This document shows positions 1-20,500 of a stretch of 64,000 nt of DNA, in pieces. Position 1 is the first letter of the stretch, and the number at the start of each line of letters is the position of its first letter. Under the pieces are notes generated by a model. The model saw only the letters and a program-made list of their open reading frames with translations, made no database searches and was not told where the DNA came from. Made by a program: the position numbers and the translations under genes. This DNA comes from Brachypodium distachyon (Eukaryota; Streptophyta; Magnoliopsida; Poales; Poaceae): the NCBI RefSeq assembly GCF_000005505.3, contig NC_016132.3, positions 39,756,914 to 39,820,913 of the forward strand, written 5' to 3'.

Positions 1-143
1 ACTTGCCACAAGTATTATAGGATGCTTAAGTTTCCCTCTATAGTTTTATCATATTAGCTGCTGCAAGATTCCTTGGTTCTAGTACTGCAGTGATTTTTTT
101 CGGTATTATGCATCCATATAAAAACGGTTTTTCTTTGTGCAAG

Positions 144-2705
144 GATGCTGGCATGGATTGGATTATGCATCTAGACACCGATGAGTTGCTATATCCTGGT
201 GGAGCTGCTGAGTATTCTATCAGACGTTTATTAGCTGATGTCCCTGGTGATGTTGACATGGTTATCTTTCCTAACTATGTAAGTAAAACAGAGTCAAGTG
301 TGCTTCTCTTTATACACCTGCCAGACTTCTACACACAAATTAACTCACATGTTTGCGCTCTGCAGGAAAGCAGTGTTGAGCGAGATGATATAAAAGATCC
401 ATTCAGTGAGGTAAACCTTTTTCTTTCTTAGTAACATAATCTCCTCAAATTCCGTTTACTGTGATATAATTTTCATTGGTTCAGTCACATTGGAACTCTT
501 CGTACATACCACATCTCAACACAGGCTCATGCATATGGCCAACTAGGAAATCACAAATGGCAATGCAGGACCGCTACACCTTTCTTCGTGGCCACTGAAT
601 AGATGCATTTTGTATGTTCGAACTTTATGTTCCTTTTATAAGCAAAAGCAAAAATTTTGTAAGTATTGCAAAAACTTGAATGAATACATGCATGTATGGG
701 CTTATAAATAGAAATAGACTAGACAGATATTACGGGAACCTATATCTGGTGTAGTAGGAGAGTATAACTAGAGTAAATTCCTGAAAACCACAAATTAATG
801 GTCGTAGGTGCAGAAAACCCTAGGGTTCTGGTCTAGGGCTTTGCGATAATAAGATTTCACAAAACCCCACCTTAGATCCTTGCTTCCGTTCGTGATTGCT
901 GCCTTCAGTGAGTCTATGGCGTGTGGATCTGTCGTTGAGCTCTCTCTGCTGGACGTAACTCCTACTCACTAGTACTCATTGGTTGTTTATATTTCATTGA
1001 AAAGCTAGTTTGGGCTTGCCATGTTATCTCTCTTAGTGATCAATCATGGTAGTTATGTGCATGGGCACCATCTCCCAACTAATGAAGTTGCATGCTGTTC
1101 CAAACACCTAATCTCATCATGACCAATTTTGTGTGCATTGCAATATCTTGTCAGGTTTCTATGTTCAAGAAGAACTATGATCATCTCCCAAAAGATACTT
1201 ACTTTGGCATGTATAAGGAAGCAACAAGAGGAAATCCTAACTATTTCATTACTTATGGAAATGGAAAATCTGCTGCACGAGTTCAAGATCATCTCCGTCC
1301 AAATGGTGCGCATAGATGGCATAACTATGCAAAGAGCCCAAAGTAAGGACCTTTGCCCATAGATTTTTTTTTTGTCAGAACATAACATGAGTCTCTAAGT
1401 GGAGTTGATTCTTATAATACTGTTGGCATGCAACTAACAGTGAGATAAAGCTGGAGGAGGCTGCAGTTCTGCATTATACATACACCAAATTTTCAGACTT
1501 AACATCTAGACGTGATCGCTGTGGATGCAAGCCTACAAAACAAGATGTTAAAAGATGTTTCATGTTGGATTTTGACAGACAAGTAAGTAAAAGCTACTTA
1601 ATTCTCTGGCAAGTAATTATATAGGAAGCTGGTGTCATTTGCGTCCTTTGAACTAGTCCTTTCCCCTCCAAGGTCATTTGCCTTCTGCATTCTTATGCCA
1701 GTATTAGTGATTCCCCTTGCATGATTTAATTTGTTGCCGTTTCTGCTACTATCTAACTTTAACATTGACTATGCAGGCTTTTATAATTGCATCAACTGCT
1801 AGTGAAGAGGAAATGCTTCGCTGGTAATTTTCATGGTTTCCTCAGTCAATCAAAGAAATTTTCTAGTTTCTAGCATGTGCTATAAAATAGTACTCTGGTC
1901 GCAGATATATTGTTCTGCACATTTTTTTCATGATCTCCAATGTTTCATTTGATATAATGTCTATCGTTGTTGCTAGAAACTAGAAAAGTATAAACCTATA
2001 TTAGGATAAACAAAGAAATCAAATTTCAGTGAGTTGTTCTCCAGCACTCAGATGTATAACGATTTGCCAACTGCAGCATGTAGGATGAAAATACTAGCTG
2101 ACCTCAATGATTTGCAGTTGGTCATTTAGGCAGTTCTTTTTTCTTTTGAAATGTGGTATTCTCTGTAATGATTTTAGGCATCCGAACCTGGTATGACTTT
2201 CGCTTGTTTTGCTCTTTTGTTAGGTACAATGAACGCGTTGTGTGGAACGATAGGCAGCTCAATCTAAAGCTTCTCAGGAAAGGAGTGTTAACTCGCATAT
2301 ATGCCCCCATGGTGCGTAATAATCCTGCCTAGTCATACTGCCAAGTGTTTTTGTCATATTTGATGCTCATATACTTGTGTGTCTTCTTCTATCAATCAGG
2401 CAATTGTTCAAGGTCTGAGAGAGTCCGGTGTCTTCACTAAAGTCATTGCAGCTGGCCAATCTGCTGTGAATGGTAAAGTTCCACTGAAGCAACACGACGC
2501 CCAGAACAAGACCGATCCTAAAACCACAGATATATCTAGGAAATTCATCAAAGCTAATTCTAGGAAAATTTTGAACATCATAGAAGAGTCTGCCAACATG
2601 GATAGTGATGCATCCGCTGTTCCCCCTTTGTCACCCCCCAGTTTGGATGATGAGCATGAATTCCATGTAAGTTGTCCAGGCACTGACAGAAGCATGGATG
2701 GATAG
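144..2705 (+). CDS. KOB1: KOBITO1/ELD1/ABI8-type glycosyltransferase-like protein, C-terminal part
   Basis: Seven exons are visible (144-278, 366-410, 1155-1342, 1441-1582, 1777-1823, 2224-2311, 2400-2705), coding 316 residues in one frame to a TAG stop. Motifs read through the junctions: [15 protein letters not shown] (a DxD-type signature), [49 protein letters not shown] and [10 protein letters not shown] recognise these as the plant KOBITO1/ELD1/ABI8 family, membrane-anchored glycosyltransferase-like proteins needed for cellulose synthesis, cell elongation and plasmodesmal and ABA responses in Arabidopsis. The family is roughly 500 residues, so the N-terminal third, including the membrane anchor, lies upstream of this window. 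The first exon border at 144 (AG at 142-143) is the least certain. The tail after about 2480 is poorly conserved and Ser/Pro-rich. The introns at 411-1154 and 1824-2223 show nothing recognisable. Confidence 0.88.
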
Positions 2706-3849
2706 TCTTAACTTGCTCCCGTTTGGTGATCAACTGATATATATCCAGGATACATTGATAAATATAATGTAAATTTGTTCATGGCACAGTTTTTGTACCC
2801 ATTTTTTTAGCTAGTAACATGGAGATGCATGACAAAAGATATGCTACATACAATCATACAAAGATATAGAATACAAGGATTTGTGATGAATTCACTTTTC
2901 TTTTCATCATGAAATGGATATATTTTCGAGTATAATTTAGATGTATGTGTGTTGAACAGCGCGGGTGAATCCTCACTCGTGTATATAGAGATGTCGTATC
3001 GTTTTGTGTCCTCACAACACACCTAGAATCGCTGCAACATAGATGACTTGTGTGCGTGGCAAGATAGTATGCATGCTTATAGCACGTGGAAAACCCATTT
3101 GCAACATCAAAAGTTCAAGTTCACTGCCCTTCCACGTTTGCATGCCCGAGGCGCCGCCTTTGCCGATTTGGCCTCACCGATTAGGCTAGGGAGGAAGAGT
3201 GGACGAGAAATGGGATGGTGCCTTGTAAGGGAGAGAAGCCATGTGGGAAGATCTCGGGCTGGAGCGAGGAGGCAAGAATGTGAGCAGATCAAGAAAAAGA
3301 AAGCAGGAAGCAATAGCTACCCATGTCATAAAGCACGCGGTCTGATTTATCGGGTAGTACGAATTTTTCCAAGACTAACGTAGGTACAGGGACCTGTCAG
3401 TACCTCAAGAAAAGACGTGGCATGAAACAATGGCTACACATGGTATATACAGTAAGGAGTAATTTGATTTATTGGGTACTCCTATTTTTCGAGGATTAAC
3501 ATGGATACAGGTACGTTTAGCCACGTCGTATGATTACACATCGGTTGGACGGCCCAGATCGGTTCGGAGCGCCTCTGGACGGCCCAGATCGATCGGTGGT
3601 GTTCCGGAGCGGACCTCAGTCAGAGAGAAGAGCGGCTGGGTTTGCTTCCGTTCGTATTTCTTTATTTCCCCTCTTCTCCTTCTTCTCTATCTCGCTCGCG
3701 CTTCCCTTCCCTCTCGCTGCCTTCCCTTCCCTTCCCTTCGCTCGCTGCTAGGGTTTCGCTCCGCTCTGCTCCGCGGGGGCGGCGCTCCTGCAGATCCGCC
3801 GGCCGGATGAGCTGAGCGGCAACGCAACAGCCGTCGTCGTCCTCGTCGC
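2706..3849. other. intergenic: KOB1 3' flank and SIN3-like promoter/5' UTR
   Basis: No gene is visible. An imperfect direct repeat of about 50 bp occurs at about 3340-3392 and 3463-3514 (both contain a ...GATTTAT.GGGTA... core followed by a GATTAACATGGATACAGG-like tail). A short duplication of ACGGCCCAGATCG occurs at about 3549 and 3583. The last 200 bp before the SIN3-like ATG are strongly pyrimidine-rich (CTTCCCTTCCCT tracts), typical of a grass 5' UTR. No TATA box stands out. Confidence 0.5.
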
Positions 3850-12352
<8,503 letters not shown>

Positions 12353-13575
12353 GGCCATGTGGCAGATTCTGGTAATTTACTTAGTTTACAGTGACATGCA
12401 TTATTAAACATGCATCATTAGAATGTAGTGGGTTAGTGGCGCCATATTTTTATTACAGTTGTTGATATGTGTGTGTTGTATCTCCTACTTCCCATGGAAC
12501 ATGCTCGCCGTCCAATTATGTCAGCATGGTCTATGAATGTTGCTCGTGATGTCTTCAAGTCAGTTACTAGCATGTATTGTGAATGATGCTTTGGAACTGT
12601 CGAGTAGCGGAACACCAGCTGAGCTGTTAATGCATCGTCTGAAAAATGTTAACATTTACATTCACATGTAGTGGTGGGTGCTAAGGGAGTTTTCGATTTA
12701 TATGCACTGTTTGAGTTTGCCCAGGCACCCGCAGCCAATAGCTTAGCTGCAGAGAGAGTATTACAACGGTCTCATGATGATTCTTGTTTGCAGCCATGAT
12801 ATCTAATCTGGAGGGGATGCTGACGTGCTTTGACAAATGTTGTGGGAACTGGGTCTTCCCAACCTTTTGAACAGCCTTTGGAATAAACAGCTGGGGCTGG
12901 AGCTAGTAAATACCAAAGCATGTAGGCAATCCTAAGTTACCTGGTTCTCCTCAGAAAATGTGTATATATGTATTCCCAGAATGTCGTCTATTCAGGTTAA
13001 TTTTACTGGTCTCATTAACTGATCATTGTTGTTGTCCATATGGTTTTACATTTACTTTTTTGAAGCTATACAGACATCATTTTATCTGCCATTGGAACGT
13101 TCCTGTATTTGTGAGCTGCGCTATGTTGTAGTGAATTTTGGTATTTAACTTTCTGCAAGTGTATCCTGTAACAAGGGCCAGCAGAAGAACCGTCTTGGTG
13201 ACACTAATTTAGGTCTTCCTTGGTTGTTGTGACTTGTGAGTCCTTGCTTTGCTGCTAGATAGCCCAAATAGAAAGCCGAAACAATAATAGAGGATACGAT
13301 GGTGGCCTAAACACGTGAATGGTGGTGTAATGATAATTGCAACCAATGTTGACGTGGAATTAATATCACTAGATTCCTGTTCCAAAGTATATACTTACGA
13401 GTCTGATTTGCATCGCATAAACAATGGATTTATTGTTGATTAAAGCCTGACTTGTCTTGTAGAGTGCATAGTACCTCTTTCCGTTACACAATAATAAGAT
13501 GGTTTGGACATTTTGAATATTAGACTGGAGACTTGAAGGTAATGCATATGTCTGTCTCGAACAGTAATATCAAAG
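12353..13575. other. SIN3-like 3' UTR and downstream intergenic DNA
   Basis: No coding region is seen. The first several hundred bases are probably 3' UTR. No gene, RNA or repeat structure could be recognised. Confidence 0.4.
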
Positions 13576-13707
13576 TACTCCCTCTGTCCTGTATCTATGT
13601 CTAAAAAGCGTCTAGAAAATCACTTAATATGCAACGGAGGGTGTATTAAAAAGCGTCTAGATACATGTAATAGAAAATCACTTAATATGTAACGGAAGGT
13701 GTATTAT
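13576..13707. mobile_element. Stowaway-like MITE with internal direct duplication
   Basis: The left end is TACTCCCTCTGTCC and the right ends read AACGGAGGGTGTA and AACGGAAGGTGTA. An inner block (AAAAGCGTCTAGA ... AAAATCACTTAATATG ... ACGGA) occurs twice in tandem, at about 13601-13647 and 13649-13706, giving one left terminus and two right termini. Confidence 0.6.
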
Positions 13708-13915
13708 ACTTTCTTTGGTAAGTTACATGAAGTATAAATGTTCTAAAGCAACATTTTCATTTTGAATTGGAGATAGTAATAAATATTTCAAGCATAGCTT
13801 GAGAAGATATACAATTGGTCGTTATTATAAGCGAAAATTAACGGTAGTTAATCTAGAAGGAGATAGCACTACTAGTAATTAGCACAAGTGGAATTTAATT
13901 AGCAACAATGGGAAG

Positions 13916-14330
13916 CTTGGCCCCCTTTGATTCAAAGGAATTCCAAAAGATTTTTGAGGATTTTGAATCTCATGAATTTTTCCTACGTGGTTCGTTTGAT
14001 TCAAAGGATTACAAATCATAGGAAATTTTCCTTAGGATTCATTTCTACTAGGTTTTGTAGAAAAAATTTCATCCAATCCAACCTCATTGCATGTTTTTCT
14101 TGTGCACAATCAAACATCATCTAATTCCTGTAGTATTGAAAATGACATGCCACTTTGACCCTGTTTTTTTTTCTATTCCTGAGTTTTGTAAATCCCGTGA
14201 ATCAATGCATGTTGGGAGGCTTTGCTTCTTCTTAATCAGTGGAATTCCGGTCAAGGTCAAAAGTGCAATCAGTGGTGGCTGCGAATGCCAATGCCATCTG
14301 GGAGCTGTCCAACTAACTCAACACCATTGA
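13916..14330. mobile_element. probable non-autonomous DNA transposon, class uncertain
   Basis: The region starts GGCCCCCTTTGATTCAAAGG and continues with several versions of TTTGATTCAAAGGATT and related AT-rich words, a style common to short grass DNA transposons. I did not find a clean opposite terminus or target duplication, so class and right border are guesses. Confidence 0.35.
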
Positions 14331-14650
14331 CTTTGTCTTCATCCATCCATAAAACATAAAATTCTGGACAATAAATTATTAACAAGCTGTAGGAGAGCAG
14401 CATGTGAATCAAAATTGTAAAAGAAAACGGTCCGTGCTTACAAGTTTCGTCAGCGCTGAGGGCAGCTCCACAATCTTGATTGGTATCACTGACTGAATCT
14501 GATTAAAGATTAATTTCTCATCGAGTTCCTAATCGGTGATTTTTAACCTTGTCACGTCCGATTCCGTATATGCTTTCTTCTGTGCATGCATATACTTGGT
14601 TATATATTTGCTTTTATTGAGAAAAAAGTTGGTTAATTTACCTAACTAGG

Positions 14651-14736
14651 TACTCCCTCCGTTCCTAAATACTAATCGTGATTTTAGTGTAAATTTGCAC
14701 TAAAACCATGACAAGTATTTAGAAACTGAAGTAGTA
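14651..14736. mobile_element. Stowaway MITE, 86 bp
   Basis: TA-flanked element with inverted ends: left CTCCCTCCGTTCCTAAATA, right TATTTAGAAACTGAAGTAG, which pair with a few mismatches. The centre (TTTTAGTGTAAATTTGCACTAAAA) is itself palindromic, so the whole element can fold into a hairpin. Tc1/Mariner-derived non-autonomous element. Confidence 0.85.
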
Positions 14737-17511
14737 TAATGACCGGTTATCCCATGATTGTCTGAAGGAGTTGGTATGGTTTTTGCCTACAATACTCTGT
14801 CTATCTAGCTAATTTGGTTTGGATTCGCGCGCGGCAAAAAAAAAATTTGACCTGACTAACTAATATATGCAGACTAGTATATTGTTAAAAAGTAAGTGAA
14901 AAAAAAGAGGAGCAGAAGACTATCCAACAGCTATGCATAATGAATGAACAAGATTAAGAATAACATGTTGAAAGAAGCACAAAAAACCAATTTACACGTG
15001 CACATGACTGAGTATTACACATGGATTTTAAGTTTATGCTAAAAATTGCATTTTTGTGACCTGTGCAAAAAAAACTATTGATGCTTTTTGGCTCCTCATT
15101 TTAAACATTTTATGTCTACTATAAATTTATATATTTTCCTGTTCATTGTAATATCTCCATCTGAATTTGTTTTGAACATTGAATTTTTGAGAAAGAAAGG
15201 AGCATGTGAGCCCGAATGACATTCATCCTCGTTCTATCAAGCACAGATTGTAAGCGAAAAGATTTATCTTTTGTATGTCAAAAATATTTTGGAAACAAAT
15301 ACACAATGTACATGTTTTTTAGTTTATTTGGTTGAAAATTTTAATAATAAAAAAATTGCTTTTTTGGTGTTTAGAAAGCTGGTTCTTTAAGTGTTAAAAA
15401 TTGTGTCCACGAGGATGAAAAGTCCTTTCCTGCATAAAGTTTCACAAAAAAGGCCTAATAATATGCAACTTTTTCGAGAGTAAGTAAAGGAAAAGGAGTA
15501 AAATTGACCGACAGAGCATGTGGAGGTAGCTCAAATTCTGAGGAGAGAAGCAACCTGCAACCAATCACGTGATCTCGCTTATAATGTCAACCTCACTCTT
15601 CAAGTCTAGATCGATTCATTTGTGGTAGATATATAAATAATCCAAGTGCTTCAGTTGTTGGGTTACTATACAAGAAACTAATTTTGTTGGTCCAGCTAAA
15701 CTAAACTAAACTAAACTGAACCAAGCCAAGCAGAAGATTTCTTGTACAAGGAACCTCAAATTAAGCAGGTACGTATTGGACTGGCCAACCAAAGAAGACC
15801 ATGCTTCTGGAAGAAAATACTAATAATTCTATGCAGGTAGGTTAGGCCAAGCTGGGTCATTTGCCGCGTGGCGCCCCTCTCTTTGGAAAATTTCAAAACG
15901 AGGGAATGAAACCAAATTTTTAGAGACCACGCGCAACCAAGAAAAGACAATCTCCATCTTATACAGCATGAAATAGTCAGTTTTGATATGCTCTGTCTTC
16001 CTTTCTTCGCCGCATCGGTATTATTTTTATATAAAAGTATATTTATTGTGTATTTTTGTTTTCTAAACTCATGATCTGATGAGCAATCGGTCCAAAAATA
16101 TACATAAAATTATACTTGTCTTTCTGACTATGATTATGTATCAACATATAAAATCATACACGAAATTTACGTCCTGATAAGGTCAAAATTGAACAATAAC
16201 CGGACAGTTTTACAACGTGGAGCGAGTAGTTTTCTTAGCTCTAGATGCCGCGTCTTTTTGTGAATGCGTACCAGACGTGCTGGAAAGGTATGTTTGGTAG
16301 GAGAAGTCAATGAGCTAATGGTGTTCCCCATTCCAATAGGAGAAGGAAGAACTAATTTTTGTTTTTGATGCACACCATATATATATATTCAAATTTTGTA
16401 CCACGCAACAATGAAGACAATACAACTCCATCGAGCATTTTGTTCATTGTAGATCATGAAAAGTCGGTTTTCGTGCGGCCCATCCTTCTCCGTTCGCCAT
16501 ATTATTGCTCCATCCGTTCTAGAACACAGAGCCCATTTTCACTATATCTAATTCATGATGACTTGGTGTAAAGTTGATACCATTTGATTCGTATTCAAAA
16601 CACTTTCTGATGATAATGGTTTCATAACGATCAATTAAAAACTACATAAAAAAATTACATTTTAAGGTGGAAACGGAACATTATGTTTTCTCATTGCTGC
16701 TGGATACGGCATCTTTGTGAATGCCTATGACCTATGACCGAACAAGTCAATGAGCTTCCAAAATTCCAAGAGGAGAAGCAAGGAAGCTTCTACTACAGTT
16801 ACCTACAAGAGTGCTGATTTTCTTTTGTAGAAATTAAGAAATTTGTAATCAACTTCCATGCAACCTGGCTGAAAATCAGTCACCAACCCATCATCATCAG
16901 CCAGCAGAATAACCAGTTTTCGTTCGTTACCAAGAAAGTCAACCATGGGGACTGACTGTTCGACTACTGGCGTCTCTTTCTTCGCATCTGCCTCCCAATA
17001 AAATTCAGCAGCTCCATTTCTAATTCTAAGACCAAATTAAGCAGCCACCACCAAGATCACGATATAGAGTAGAGGACAGCACCTTCTTCTTCTTCCTCCA
17101 GCCATCTTGAATTCCCACCTGGGAGTAGCAGGATACAAGAACTGGTCCTGGTCTCCTGCTGGATCCATCCTTGAGGTCCAGCTTGGCCTGCGGAAACTCC
17201 AAAGCCAACCAAATCCTCTTCTTTGCTTGGCCTGCCTCTGCTGCCAAACACATAGCTACAAGAAGAGCCTCACAGCATATATATCGCCGGCGATTTCCTT
17301 GGATTTCTTCCACGAATTACTACCAATAAGCTAGGCTAGCTGTCTGCCGGCCTTCGTGCTGCCCGCCAGCCATTGCCGGCCGCCGCCCGACCTTGCAAAT
17401 ACCCAACCTAGCCTAGCTACTATAGCTGTAGCTCAGCTTAATTAGGAACCAACCAACAGACAAGAAGGAAAAATCCCTTCTTTGTTTGCTTCTTCTCTCC
17501 CAGCTCAGGCG
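14737..17511. other. intergenic DNA upstream of the flippase gene
   Basis: AT-rich DNA without a supportable gene. A short (AAACT)n-like run lies at about 15696-15718. About 16505-16680 has the flavour of another decayed Stowaway (CTCCATCCGTTCTAG at the left, GGTGGAAACGGAAC at the right), weakly supported. The last 250 bp before 17512 are the likely 5' UTR and core promoter of the ALA gene. Confidence 0.4.
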
Positions 17512-20500
17512 ATGGCCGACGGTACGGATGGGCGGAGGAGCAGCCGGAGGCGGCGGAGGAAGATGATGCTGAGCAAGCTCTACACCTTCGCGGCGTGCGC
17601 GCGGCGGCCCAGCGCCGTGGACGACGAAGGGTCGAGGATCGGCGGCCCGGGCTTCTCGCGGGTGGTCCACGCCAACGACGCCGAGGCGGCCGCCGCCGCC
17701 GCCGCCGCCGGGGGGTACAGGTCCAACTACATCTCGACGACGAAGTACAGCGCGGCGACCTTCGTGCCCAAGTCCATCTTCGAGCAGTTCCGGCGGGTGG
17801 CCAACATCTACTTCCTCGTCACCGCCTGCCTCGCCTTCACCCCTCTCGGACCCTTCAAGGGCGCCACCGCCGTCGCCCCCCTCGTCGTCGTCATCCTCGC
17901 CACCATGGTCAAGGAGGCCGTCGAGGATTGGAGGAGGAAGCAGCAGGTTATCCATTCTCTCCCTTCCTTGTTCATTTCGTCTGCATCTGCATCTGCATCT
18001 GGATCTTCGGTGATGAAACAGAGACCCAAGCAAATATAATACTACTAGTACTAGTAAATTCAGCCATGACATCATTTGATTTCCACTCCAACTCAACTAA
18101 ATCCATTTCATCTAGTAAGAAACATGTGCACCAATTTATCCATCGCAGCTAATTAACAAAAACAGGGAGGCAGGCAGTTTGGTGAAGCAGTTATGCTGCT
18201 GATTGAATTAATTCTCTTTCGTCTGTTATAGTAGAATGTTTAGACATGCGGTCCCATTAATTAGCACCTCAGCTCAAAAGGACAATTTCTGTGCTAATTC
18301 AGCCCTATTGCTTCTTTACTACTTTCTTCTACTCTTGCCATTTACTGAAAAATAGTTGCTATTTTTTTTGTCCAGGACATTGAGGTGAACAACAGAAAGG
18401 CAAAGGTTTTCCAGGACGGCGCCTTCCAGCATACCAAATGGACAAACCTCCGAGTTGGTGACATCGTCAAGGTCGAAAAAGACGAATTCTTTCCTGCTGA
18501 CCTCATCCTCCTTTCCTCTAGCTATGAAGACGCCATCTGCTATGTCGAGACGATGAACCTTGATGGAGAGACAAATCTCAAGCTCAAGCAATCTCTCGAG
18601 GTAACTTCCCATTTGCAGAACGATGAGAATTTCGGTGGTTTCGGGGCTGTAATACGGTGCGAAGACCCGAATGCGCATCTGTATTCATTTGTCGGGAACA
18701 TAGAAGTTGAAGAGCAACAATACCCTCTCTCGCCTCAGCAGCTCCTTCTCAGAGATTCAAAGCTTCGGAATACTGACTATGTGTACGGCGCAGTTATTTT
18801 CACTGGTCATGATACAAAAGTCATGCAGAATGCTACCAGTGCTCCATCCAAGAGGAGTAAGATTGAGAAAAAGATGGATTGGACCATTTACCTCCTTCTG
18901 TCTGGTCTTGTCCTTATTTCGGTCATTGGCTCGGTTTTCTTTGGCATTGCAACCAAAGATGATATGCTAGATGGCAGGATGAAAAGATGGTACCTTAGAC
19001 CTGATGACACTACCATCATCTTCAGTCCAAATAAGGCAGCCACAGCAGCAGCGCTGCATTTCTTGACAGCCATGATGCTTTTCGGGTACTTCATCCCAAT
19101 ATCCCTGTACATCTCCATTGAGCTTGTCAAGCTCTTGCAGGCTCTGTTCATCAACAATGACATCCATATGTATCATGAGGAGAGCGACACACCAGCTCGT
19201 GCTAGAACCTCCAATTTGAATGAGGAGCTGGGTCAAGTCTACACAATTCTGACAGATAAAACTGGGACTTTGACTTGCAACTCCATGGAGTTCATCAAAT
19301 GTTCTATTGCTGGCACAGCGTATGGACGTGGTATCACTGAGGTCGAGAGAGCCATGGCAAAGAAAAAAGGTTCACCCTTGATCGCTGATATGGAAATTGG
19401 CGTCGAAGGCTTTCAGCCTGAGGGTAAAACTGTGGTCAAAGGATTTAATTTCACAGATGAGCGTGTCATGGATGGTAACTGGGTTAACCAGGCCCACTCC
19501 GATGTGATTGAGATGTTCTTCCGGTTGTTAGCCACCTGCCACACATGTATACCGGAAGTCGATGAAGAATCAGGGAAGATTTCCTATGAAGCAGAGTCTC
19601 CGGATGAGGCTGCTTTTGTTGTTGCAGCACGGGAACTCGGTTTCACATTCTACCAGAGGACGCAGGAAGGCGTTTCTCTCCATGAGCTAGATCCCTTGTC
19701 TGGAGAACATGTCGATAGGTATGGGTTTGAACTTCATTTTTTTTATTTGTAAAAATTCAGGAGTGACCTGGTTGTAACCTGAACTTTTAACTGTGTTTTG
19801 GCAGATCTTATAGGATCTTGCATGTCCTTGAGTTCAACAGCACCCGGAAGCGGATGTCGGTAATAGTTAAGGATGAGGAGGGGAGAACCTTTCTCTTTAG
19901 TAAAGGTGCTGACAGGTTAGTGCTTCTACCTCTTCAATAATCTGCTGGGATGTGCTCAGATGCAGCAAGCTGATGGCACAATGCATCTGCTCTTCCTCTC
20001 TGTACGTGTATGATGGCTATATCTTGACTCGCTCTCAACATGTGCAGCGTAATGTTCGAGAGGCTATCAAGGTCTGATAGTTCGTATAGAGAAGCAACAC
20101 AGCAGCACATAAATGAATATGCTGATGCTGGTCTGAGGACACTAGTTCTTGCATACCGCCAACTTGAAGAGGACGAATATGCTAAATTCGACAGGAAGTT
20201 CACTGCAGCTAAGAATTCTGTCAGTGTTGATAGAGATGAACTGATTGAAGAGGCTGCAGATTTGCTAGAGAGAGAGTTGATTCTTCTTGGAGCTACCGCT
20301 GTTGAGGATAAACTACAAAAGGGGGTGAGTAAATCTTCTTCCATGTTGTTATGCATGACAATTTAAGAGATCTCTTTGGTTTGCTCATGCTTTTGTCCCT
20401 TTCTAGGTACCTGAATGCATCGATAAGCTTGCTCAAGCTGGCATCAAGATATGGGTGCTGACGGGCGACAAGATGGAGACCGCCATCAACATTGGGTATA

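Noticed and set aside
17482..17511. N-terminal extension of the flippase frame by ten codons
   Set aside because: The extension would begin with TTG. The first ATG at 17512 has a good context and matches the family start.
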